This document shows positions 32,901-39,335 of a stretch of 39,335 bases of DNA, one piece after another. Numbering within the stretch: position 1 is the first letter of the stretch; the number at the start of each line of letters is the position of its first letter. Source of the stretch: an uncultured bacterium (lineage in GTDB: Bacteria; Verrucomicrobiota; Kiritimatiellia; RFP12; UBA1067). A model generated the notes under the pieces. It did not search any database. It was not told where the DNA came from and worked only from the letters and a program-made list of their open reading frames with translations. The stretch lies in contig CACZAK010000048.1 in assembly GCA_902779075.1 (NCBI GenBank), positions 1 to 39,335 on the forward strand, in the 5' to 3' direction. A program made the position numbers and the translations under genes.

Positions 32901-35900
32901 CGGGCGGCGCGATCTACTACGAGGGCGACACGGTGACGGTCGCGGCCGAGGACCTTTCGCCGCGCTACGCCTTCACGCGCTGGACGGGAGATGTCTCGGT
33001 GCTCGCGAACGCCAACAGCATGACGAACACGTTCACGATGCCCACGCGCAACCTTTCGTTCACGGCGGAGTACGACGACCTGCAGTCGTATCTCGTCATC
33101 GACCTGAGCGGCGGACCGAACGCGGCGTCATATCCCGTCAGCAACCTCACGGACATCCCGTCCGGCGGCTGGACGGACGAGTACAAGACGACGAAGCTCG
33201 TTCTCCGCCGCATCGACCCGGGCACGTTCACGATGGGCGCGCCGACTGGCGAGGCTGGACGCGCTGATAGCGATGAGGCGCCACATCAGGTGACGTTGAC
33301 ACATTCCTACTACATCGGTGTGTTCGAGCTGACCCAGCGTCAGTGGGAACTCGTGATGGGTACCCGCCCGAGCGCGTTCTCAAACACGGTCTGCTACGCG
33401 ACACGCCCGGTGGAGAATATTTCCTACAACCTGATACGCGGCGCAGACCTTGGCAAGTGGTGGCCGCAGATGAATGCGGTGGACGAGACGAGTTTCATGG
33501 GCAAGCTGCGCGCTAAGACGGGGCGGCTCTTCGACTTGCCGACCGAGGCGCAGTGGGAATATGCGTGCCGTGCTGGAACGGCGACGGCGCTGAATTCCGG
33601 CAAGAACCTCTCGGCTGCCTACGGCGTTGACGCCAACATGGCTGAAGTGGGCCGTTACTACTACAACAGCGGGAGATACGACAATTCATACGACTACAAC
33701 GGAAGTTCCGATGAGACGGGCACGGCTAAGGTCGGTTCGTATCTGCCGAATGCATGGGGGCTCTATGACATGCACGGGAATGTGGTAGAGGTCTGCCTTG
33801 ACTGGTTTAAGACAGGAAACTCGGATGCTGTGACGGATCCTGTCGGCCCTGATACAGGAGCTGAAAGAAGTGCCCGTGGCGGCGGTTGGTCTAACAATTC
33901 TTCGTTCTGTCGCTCGGCTTCGCGTAAATCAACTCTGACTCAGAGTGCAAGGCATTCAGACTCCGGTCTCCGTGTTGTCGTCAACTTCGCGAACTTCAGC
34001 CAGAACCAGGTGGTGAACCTCTCGGCGTCGGATGGAACGGACCCGGCTGGCATCCGCCTCACATGGACTGCCGTGCCAGGTGCCGAGAAATATGCATGGT
34101 ACAGGAGCGATACGCCTGATTTTACTGATGCAGTAGCAGTTGATTTTACGACGACGAATTCTGTACTTCACTATGCTTCGACGACGAACACATATTGGTT
34201 CTGGGTCCGAGCGGTGGTTGATGGCAAATATTGTAAGGTCAGTGCAAGCGACTCCGGTTATCGGGTGAAGTACCAGCTGACAGTCGCAAACGGCACGGGC
34301 ACCACGAACTGCTTTGCGAACACCACGGTGCCGATCGTTGCCAACGCCGCGCCGACGGGATACTCGTTCAAGGAGTGGACGGGCGCTGCGGCCGATGTCG
34401 CGCTCGTGACGAGCAAGACGTCCGCTTCGACCACGTTCAAGATGCCAGGACGCGCGGTGACGCTGACCGCGACGTACAAGGCGAACGGCTACACGGTGAA
34501 GTTCAACGCCAACAAGGGCGCGGGCACGATGGCGAACGAGTCGTTCACCTACGATGTCGCGAAGGCGCTGACTGCGAACGCCTTCACGCGCACGGGCTAC
34601 ACGTATCAGGGCTGGGCGACGACGGCTGCGGGGAGCAAGGTCTATTCTGACAAGCAGACGGTAAGCAACCTGACGGCGGCGGCGAACGGAACGGTCAACC
34701 TGTACGCGGTCTGGAAGGCGAACGGCTACACGGTGAAGTTCAACGCGAACGGGGGCGCGGGCACGATGGCGTCGCAGGGCTTCACCTACGATGTCGCGAA
34801 GTCGCTGACGGCGAATGCCTTCACGCGCACGGGCTACACGTACCAGGGCTGGGCGACGTCCGCCGACGGGGATGCGGCATACGCCAACAAGCAGATGGTG
34901 AGCAACCTGACAGCGACGGCGAACGGGACGGTCAACCTCTACGCGGTGTGGACGGCGAATCCGTACACGGTGACGTTCAACGCGAACGGCGGCACGGGCG
35001 CCGCGATGGCTTCGCAGGGCTTCACCTACGGGACGGAGCAGAACCTGCCGAACGGAAGCTACACGCGGACAGGCTACACGTTCCTCGGCTGGTCCACGGA
35101 TCCGAATGCGACGAGCGCGGACTACGCGGACGGAGCGTCCGTCTCGAACCTCGCGACGGGCGGCACGCTCGCGCTCTACGCCGTGTGGCGTCCGAACGCC
35201 TACACGATCCGCTTCCTGCCGAACGGCGCGGAAGGGGAGATGGCGGACCAGGCGGCGACGTACGACACGGCGGCCAACCTCAATGCGAACGCGTTCACGA
35301 AGGAAGGCTTCGGATTCGTGGGTTGGACGACGGGAGGAGACCCGGCGACCGTATCCTATACGAACCGGCAGCAGGTGCTCAACATCGCGACGAACGACGG
35401 TGCGGTGGTGACGCTCTCCGCCAAGTGGACGGACACATGGTACGTGGACGCGGCGAACGGCAATGACGCGAACGAAGGCGTCAGCGCGGCGCAGCCGTTC
35501 AAGACGATCCAGCACGCGATCGACCAGTCGGTTGACGGCATGACGATCATCGTCGCGGACGGCACGTACGCGCCGATAAACTCGAACAACAAATCGATCA
35601 CCATCCAGTCGGTGAACGGCGCAGCAAGCACCATTATTGACGGTGGCAACACGGCAATGTGCGCGAGGCTGTCGGGTTATTCCGCAACGTCATCTATGAC
35701 GAACACGATTCTTCGTGGATTTACGGTGCAGAACGGTTATTCAGCCCCTTATGACGGCGGTGGTGTTCAAGGTGGAACGATCCATGATTGCCATATTGTC
35801 TCGAATCGCGCAGCGCGCCATGGTGGTGGCACTATCTATTCTGCGTTGTATCATTGTACGGTAGAAGGGAACTCGTGTGGTAGCAATGGCGGCGGCTCAT

Positions 35901-38401
35901 ACTTCCCAACGGCTTATAACTGCTTGTTTGTCAATAATAGTTGTTCGACAAATGGCGCGGGAGCATGTCTTGGTGTGTTGGTCAACTGCACAGTGATCTC
36001 GAATCGAGCGGAGGAATCTGGTGGTGGAACAATGTCGGCGACGTTGACAAATTGTGCCATTCGGGACAATGTGGCGAAAAATGGCGGTGGCGCCTACGGC
36101 GGAAGTCTGTATGGCTGTGTCGTCTGCAACAACACCGCGAATTCCAGTGGCGGTGGAATTAACAACGCAACCGCCAACAGATGTGTGATCGTTGACAACC
36201 GATGCGCTATTTCAGGGGAAGCTTATGGTGGTGGCGCGTATCATGGTGAATTGCAGAATTGCCTTATCTACGGTAATCGTGCGATTAAATCGAGTGGTCA
36301 CGGAGTGTCCCTTGCCGTCTGCAGAAACTGTACCATTTATGGCAACAGCGGTATGGGCACGCATGCTTGGCTCGTTAACGGAATGCCCGGCGGTACGAAC
36401 TTCAATTGTATCGTCTATGGAAATACGGGATCTGAACAGATCGACTCGCGCATGGTGTCCTTCAACAGCTTCACGGGCAATCCGCGTTTCGTGGATGCGG
36501 CGAACGGCGACTTCCGTCTGCTGGGCGACTCGCCGTGCATCGACATGGGCAACAACAGGTACGTCTCGGGCGAGACGGACATCCGCGGCAACGCGCGCAT
36601 CCAGAACGGCATCGTCGATATCGGCGCGTACGAGTTCACGCTCCCGACGGGACTGGGCAATGTGCCTGTGGAAGGGACGGATGCGGCGGTGCCGGTCGAA
36701 TGGCTTGGCGCGTACGGGTGCGTGGACGAGGATTCAACGCCTGCGTCGTTGCAGCAGGTCATGGCACAGGCGGGTGACAACGGGATGCCGCTTTGGCAAT
36801 CGTGGGTTGCGGGACTCGATCCCTGGAATCCCGATTCGCAGCTGATGGCCAATATCGCGGTCGTGGGCGACGAGGTCGAAGTCTCGTGGACGCCGGACCT
36901 CTCGAACGCCGAGCCGAAGCGCCACTACACGGTGATGGGCAAGACGAACCTGACCGATACGGCGTGGGTGATTCCGGTGAACGAGGAACACCACTTCTTC
37001 AAGGTGACGGTCACGATGGGCGAGCCGGGCGTTGCGCGGGACGTCGCGGCGACGGCTGGGACGTCCGCCGGGGACGTGTCGATCTCCTGGAGCGCCGTCG
37101 ATTGGGCGGTTGGCTACAACATCTACCGTTCGACCGTTGACAACTTCAGCCAGGCGACGTTGCTTGCGTCCACGGCGGACACGGCGTACGTTGACGCAAC
37201 GGCGCTTCCCGGCACGTGGTATTACTACTGGATCGTCTCCGTGGCGAACGGCGGCGAGTGGATGACGAGCGAAAGCGCGGCCGGAAACCGCAAGATCGGC
37301 GTGCCGAGGAACGTGGCGGCGTCCGACGGCACGTCCGCAGACTGGATCACGGTGACGTGGAACGCGGTCGAGGGCGCGGTTTCGTACCGTATTCTCCGCG
37401 CGACGACGGAGTTCGTGGAAGATGCTGTCGAGGTCGGGACTTCGGCGGGCACGAGCTGGATGGATCTCACTGCGGCGAACGGCGTCACCTACAATTACTG
37501 GGTCGTCGCGGTTGGGGCGAGCTTCGAGGGCGAGGCGTCGTCTTCGGACGTCGGCTATCTGCGCCTTGCGGTGCCGGAAGGCGTGACGGCTTCGAACGGC
37601 GGCTTCGCCGACCGCGTCAAGATCGCGTGGAACGCCGTGGCGGGGGCCAGCCACTACCGCGTGTACCGCAGCGCGTCGGCAAGCGGCTCGAAGACGCCGG
37701 TCAGCGGCTGGCAGACAATGCTCAACTATTCCGACACGACCGCCGAGCCGGGCGTGACCTACTACTACTTCGTCGTTGCGGCGGCGGACAACGAGGGCCG
37801 GAACGCGAGCGGCTACAGCGCGGGCGCGGCCGGCAGCCTCAAGATCGGCGCGCCGACGGGCGTTTACGCGACGGACGGCACGTCGGCGGCGGGCGTGACG
37901 GTGTCGTGGAACGCGACACCCGGCGCGGATGGCTACAAGGTCTATCGCGGCACCGCGAACAATCCAGATGCGGCCGAGGAGGTCTCGTCCGTCCCTGCTG
38001 TCCCGTCTGTCCCGTCCGTCTCGTTCGACGACACGACCGCCGCGCCGGGAACGCTCTACTTCTACTGGGTGACGGCGACGAATGCAGTCTCCGAGAGCGC
38101 GAAGAGCGCCGTCGAGACGGGATTCCGCCCGATTCCGGCGCCGACAGGCGTCACGGCTACGACCACGTCGGGCGCGGCGGCGGTGACGGTCTCATGGCAG
38201 CCGGTCGCCGGTGCGGTCTATTACCGCGTCTATCGCGGCACGCGGACTGGCAGCGACTACGCGGTCGAGATCGACACCACCACGGAAACGACCTACGCCG
38301 ATGAAAGTGGTGCGGCCAACAGGACCTACTACTACTCGGTGAAGGCCGTCGGCACCTCCAGCGAGAGCGACTTCAGCGCCTTTGTGACGGGTAGCCGGTA
38401 G
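29906..38401 (+). CDS. Giant secreted repeat protein (InlB repeats, two beta-helices, SUMF1, FnIII)
   Basis: A 2831-residue protein with a signal peptide (MKRTMIMLGAVLAWVCGVFG). In order: a Fibrobacter-paralogous/C-type-lectin-like domain (residues about 21-225; WAKTNVGANSPTETGYYFWW); several InlB B repeats (to about 540); a right-handed beta-helix with choice-of-anchor Q end (NSPCINAGNN, about 545-990); a B-like repeat; a SUMF1 domain (about 1060-1360; PGTFTMGA, LPTEAQWEYACRAGT) whose first active-site Cys is replaced (GGGWSNNSSFC); FnIII; five B-type repeats; a second beta-helix (about 1840-2245); a domain with WVAGLDPWNPDSQ; and five FnIII domains to the end. No sortase, PEP-CTERM or obvious type IX signal is seen. 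AGAAAGG precedes ATG 29906. Probably an adhesin or glycan-binding protein. Confidence 0.8.
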   Translation: MKRTMIMLGAVLAWVCGVFGATHEGVQLWENGPLWAKTNVGANSPTETGYYFWWGDTLGYKWQNSQWVASDGSVNNFSFSTANCPTYGKSLAQLQSMGAVGADGNLLPAYDAAAQQWGDDWRLPKASELRNLINLCTWTWATNNNVAGYTVTGKGLYSGNSIFLPMAGESSYETLGGHDDNGYPIFGRQWSSSVNSGVGVYLAWNNASKNVSSSSTDYRWLGFSIRPVKSMSAAKAASAVALDTRTGTRVVKTTESIAYDTAWGGASSGTLKVNGTAVSGLSSKGAYSWTPNSSQTNYWKLTYTAGTASYSATFKHSGYYAITYANTKGAANSNPAQYNIDNSVTFTPLANVTGYVFNGWNPASIPAGGFGAKTVTAQWTPITYSVKFNKNGGTGTMADESFTYGTAKALTANAFTRTGYTFKGWATSSGATTAAYTNGQSVSNLTATANGTVTLFAVWQVNTYAVKFNANGGSGTTAQLACTYGQNATLTANGFTRTGHAFVGWMTSANGTTVAYTDGQSVLNLTNQMNATVNLYAKWTDTWYVDTTGDDANQGDSAAQPFKTIQHAIDKSVAGMTVIVADGTYAPIYSTNKAITIQSVNGAASTIIDGGNTERCARLSGYSATESMTNTVLRGFRLQNGYSSVDAGGVQGGTLHDCQIVSNHADRHAGGVCYSMLYGCTVEGNSCGNCGGGAHSANAYDCLFLNNNCATNGAGTCNSVLINCSVVSNRAEVAGGGASGGAMTNCVVRDNVSMNRAGGIFRGNLYSCIVSNNIAYTFGGGIDGGSITKCIIVGNAAYQYGGGAILASCYDSEIIANTATGDAGGIHGCKVYSCILANNESGSDGGGAYYGELENCVIFGNHANNGGGVSLSVCRNCTIYGNTSNLRGGGVNQGRSGNLSTNYNCIVYGNVGATDPEIDTRVPSFNCYTNDPHFIRAEAGDFRLRYNSPCINAGNNAYVTNTVDFAGNARIDNNTVDIGAYEYSASDDTNFTVQVANGTGGAIYYEGDTVTVAAEDLSPRYAFTRWTGDVSVLANANSMTNTFTMPTRNLSFTAEYDDLQSYLVIDLSGGPNAASYPVSNLTDIPSGGWTDEYKTTKLVLRRIDPGTFTMGAPTGEAGRADSDEAPHQVTLTHSYYIGVFELTQRQWELVMGTRPSAFSNTVCYATRPVENISYNLIRGADLGKWWPQMNAVDETSFMGKLRAKTGRLFDLPTEAQWEYACRAGTATALNSGKNLSAAYGVDANMAEVGRYYYNSGRYDNSYDYNGSSDETGTAKVGSYLPNAWGLYDMHGNVVEVCLDWFKTGNSDAVTDPVGPDTGAERSARGGGWSNNSSFCRSASRKSTLTQSARHSDSGLRVVVNFANFSQNQVVNLSASDGTDPAGIRLTWTAVPGAEKYAWYRSDTPDFTDAVAVDFTTTNSVLHYASTTNTYWFWVRAVVDGKYCKVSASDSGYRVKYQLTVANGTGTTNCFANTTVPIVANAAPTGYSFKEWTGAAADVALVTSKTSASTTFKMPGRAVTLTATYKANGYTVKFNANKGAGTMANESFTYDVAKALTANAFTRTGYTYQGWATTAAGSKVYSDKQTVSNLTAAANGTVNLYAVWKANGYTVKFNANGGAGTMASQGFTYDVAKSLTANAFTRTGYTYQGWATSADGDAAYANKQMVSNLTATANGTVNLYAVWTANPYTVTFNANGGTGAAMASQGFTYGTEQNLPNGSYTRTGYTFLGWSTDPNATSADYADGASVSNLATGGTLALYAVWRPNAYTIRFLPNGAEGEMADQAATYDTAANLNANAFTKEGFGFVGWTTGGDPATVSYTNRQQVLNIATNDGAVVTLSAKWTDTWYVDAANGNDANEGVSAAQPFKTIQHAIDQSVDGMTIIVADGTYAPINSNNKSITIQSVNGAASTIIDGGNTAMCARLSGYSATSSMTNTILRGFTVQNGYSAPYDGGGVQGGTIHDCHIVSNRAARHGGGTIYSALYHCTVEGNSCGSNGGGSYFPTAYNCLFVNNSCSTNGAGACLGVLVNCTVISNRAEESGGGTMSATLTNCAIRDNVAKNGGGAYGGSLYGCVVCNNTANSSGGGINNATANRCVIVDNRCAISGEAYGGGAYHGELQNCLIYGNRAIKSSGHGVSLAVCRNCTIYGNSGMGTHAWLVNGMPGGTNFNCIVYGNTGSEQIDSRMVSFNSFTGNPRFVDAANGDFRLLGDSPCIDMGNNRYVSGETDIRGNARIQNGIVDIGAYEFTLPTGLGNVPVEGTDAAVPVEWLGAYGCVDEDSTPASLQQVMAQAGDNGMPLWQSWVAGLDPWNPDSQLMANIAVVGDEVEVSWTPDLSNAEPKRHYTVMGKTNLTDTAWVIPVNEEHHFFKVTVTMGEPGVARDVAATAGTSAGDVSISWSAVDWAVGYNIYRSTVDNFSQATLLASTADTAYVDATALPGTWYYYWIVSVANGGEWMTSESAAGNRKIGVPRNVAASDGTSADWITVTWNAVEGAVSYRILRATTEFVEDAVEVGTSAGTSWMDLTAANGVTYNYWVVAVGASFEGEASSSDVGYLRLAVPEGVTASNGGFADRVKIAWNAVAGASHYRVYRSASASGSKTPVSGWQTMLNYSDTTAEPGVTYYYFVVAAADNEGRNASGYSAGAAGSLKIGAPTGVYATDGTSAAGVTVSWNATPGADGYKVYRGTANNPDAAEEVSSVPAVPSVPSVSFDDTTAAPGTLYFYWVTATNAVSESAKSAVETGFRPIPAPTGVTATTTSGAAAVTVSWQPVAGAVYYRVYRGTRTGSDYAVEIDTTTETTYADESGAANRTYYYSVKAVGTSSESDFSAFVTGSR

Positions 38402-38409
38402 GGGTCGCG

Positions 38410-38440
38410 GCGGCTCGGCGGGACGCCTCGCCCCACCGGG
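38410..38440. repeat. Palindromic repeat family C, copy 2
   Basis: Thirty-one bases identical to 27903-27933, here directly after the stop of the giant protein and followed by CGGCTCGCCCCACC (38441-38454), which recurs inverted near 23520. It fills the gap between two convergent genes and may serve as a bidirectional terminator. Confidence 0.85.
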
Positions 38441-38464
38441 CGGCTCGCCCCACCTATGCTGGGA

Positions 38465-39335
38465 TCAGCAGGCGGCGAGCTTCTGGGCTACGAGCTTGCC
38501 GACGATCTTCGGATCGGCCTTGCCCTTGGAGAGCTTCATCACCTGTCCCACGAAGAAGCCTGCGGCGGCTTTCTTGCCGGCCTTGAAGTCGGCGACGGGT
38601 CCGGGGTTGGCGGCGATGGCCTGGTCTACGAACGCCTCGAGGGCGGCGGTGTCGCTGACGGCTCCGAGACCGCGCTCCTTCACGATCGCCTCAGGGTCAC
38701 CACCTTTCTCGAAGATCTCCGGGAGGAGTTCCTTGAGGGTGGGGCCGTTGATCGTCCCGGCGGCGGCCATCTTCACGAGGGCGGCGAGGGCCTGCGGCGT
38801 CATCGCGCAGTCGCCAATCTCCTTGTTGCTCGCGTTGAGAAGGGCCATCACGTCGCTCATATAGAGGTTGCAGAGCTGCTTGGCAACCTTCTTGTCGAGT
38901 CCCTTGGCAGCCGCCTCGAAGTAGTCGGCGTTCGCCTTGTGCTGGGAAAGGACGTCTGCGTCGTACTCGGCAATGCCGTACTCCTCGATCATGCGCGCGC
39001 GGCGGGCCTTGGGCTGTTCGGGGAGGAGCTTGCGCCATTCCTCGATCTGCTCTTCGGAGAGGGCCACGGGCACGAGGTCGGGTTCGGGGAAATAGCGGTA
39101 GTCGTGGGCGTTCTCCTTCGAGCGCATGGAGGCGGTCTCGAGGGCCTCGCCGTCCCACCGGCGCGTCTCCTGGATGATCGGGATCGAATGCGCCATGCAC
39201 TCGCGCTGGCGGCGCGCCTCGTACTCGAGGGCGGCATGGATGCCGCGGAAGGAGTTCATGTTCTTGATCTCCACCTTCGTGCCGAGCTTCGTCTCGCCCA
39301 CGGGGCGGATGGAGATGTTCACGTCGGAGCGCATG
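38465..39335 (-). CDS. gatB: Aspartyl/glutamyl-tRNA amidotransferase subunit B, C-terminal part
   Basis: Subunit B of the GatCAB amidotransferase, which turns Glu-tRNA(Gln) or Asp-tRNA(Asn) into the amidated forms. The visible 289 residues begin at MRSDVNISIRPVGE (family MRCDVNVSIR), followed by GTKVEIKNMNSFR and ETRRWDGEALETASMRSKE with DYRYFPEPDL, then the helical hinge and YqeY-like tail ending GKLVAQKLAAC. The N-terminal half, with the kinase-like site, lies beyond the window. The minus-strand gene is convergent with the giant protein. It is the best housekeeping marker in the window for taxonomy. Confidence 0.95.
   Translation of the reverse strand, partial: MRSDVNISIRPVGETKLGTKVEIKNMNSFRGIHAALEYEARRQRECMAHSIPIIQETRRWDGEALETASMRSKENAHDYRYFPEPDLVPVALSEEQIEEWRKLLPEQPKARRARMIEEYGIAEYDADVLSQHKANADYFEAAAKGLDKKVAKQLCNLYMSDVMALLNASNKEIGDCAMTPQALAALVKMAAAGTINGPTLKELLPEIFEKGGDPEAIVKERGLGAVSDTAALEAFVDQAIAANPGPVADFKAGKKAAAGFFVGQVMKLSKGKADPKIVGKLVAQKLAAC

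Noticed and set aside
33090..33990. Active formylglycine-generating enzyme
   Set aside because: The first of the two catalytic cysteines is asparagine in the GGGW...C stretch, and the domain is embedded in a secreted repeat protein, so a binding role is more likely.

Overview
The window is GC-rich chromosomal DNA that looks like a member of the PVC superphylum, most likely a host-associated Kiritimatiellota or a close Verrucomicrobiota/Lentisphaerota relative. The pointers are a V-type ATPase operon carrying the DUF2764 subunit, a Kelch mutarotase-sodium symporter fusion, and two very large secreted proteins built from InlB-type B repeats, fibronectin III, SUMF1 and beta-helix modules. Many small palindromic repeats also fit this group. 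The taxonomic call is inference; there is no rRNA gene here.

Layout. 1-5570: a glycan cluster, with a SGNH/sialate O-acetylesterase-type enzyme and a Kelch-SSS transporter. These are separated by a REP-associated tyrosine transposase (RAYT 1) whose arrays lie on both sides of it and inside its reading frame. 5581-7415: a UDP-sugar pyrophosphorylase and a deleted dCMP deaminase. 7485-10019: a cytosine-5 methyltransferase and a PmeII-like restriction enzyme; the AT-rich part is joined onto a GC-rich N-terminal domain. 10045-14009: small accessory genes (DpnD-like, ASCH-RadC fusion, coiled-coil protein, SEC-C protein) in overlapping order, ending in a rimO with an internal deletion. 14106-15866: an AbiEi/AbiEii toxin-antitoxin pair, convergent with a V-ATPase operon (E, DUF2764, A; 15884-18688, minus strand) whose B and later subunits do not follow. 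18793-22592: metF and a secreted GH2 beta-galactosidase. 22593-24249: 1.6 kb without genes, holding several repeat families and a strongly nested inverted structure that is a good candidate for a structured RNA. 24250-27780: a multidomain surface protein with an AT-rich SUMF1 end and an unknown gene. 27800-29799 (minus strand): a RelB/YoeB toxin-antitoxin operon ending in a second RAYT, again with its own palindromes inside and at the end of the gene. 29906-38401: a 2831-residue secreted repeat protein. 38465-end: part of gatB.

Three themes deserve attention. First, two unrelated RAYT genes both have cognate palindromes embedded in frame in their own coding sequence; RAYT 1 is bracketed by two nearly identical 77-bp REPIN-like units. 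Second, three otherwise well-conserved genes (Kelch-SSS, dCMP deaminase, rimO) each carry a short internal lesion that shifts the frame, which is either gene decay or an assembly problem. Third, five promoters can be read with good sigma70-type boxes, three sharing the extended -10 sequence TGGTATAAT.

The sialate-esterase-like enzyme, Kelch mutarotase-SSS transporter and secreted beta-galactosidase together suggest foraging on host or mucin-type glycans. The restriction system, two toxin-antitoxin modules, RAYTs and palindromes make the rest a typical accessory, recombination-prone region.
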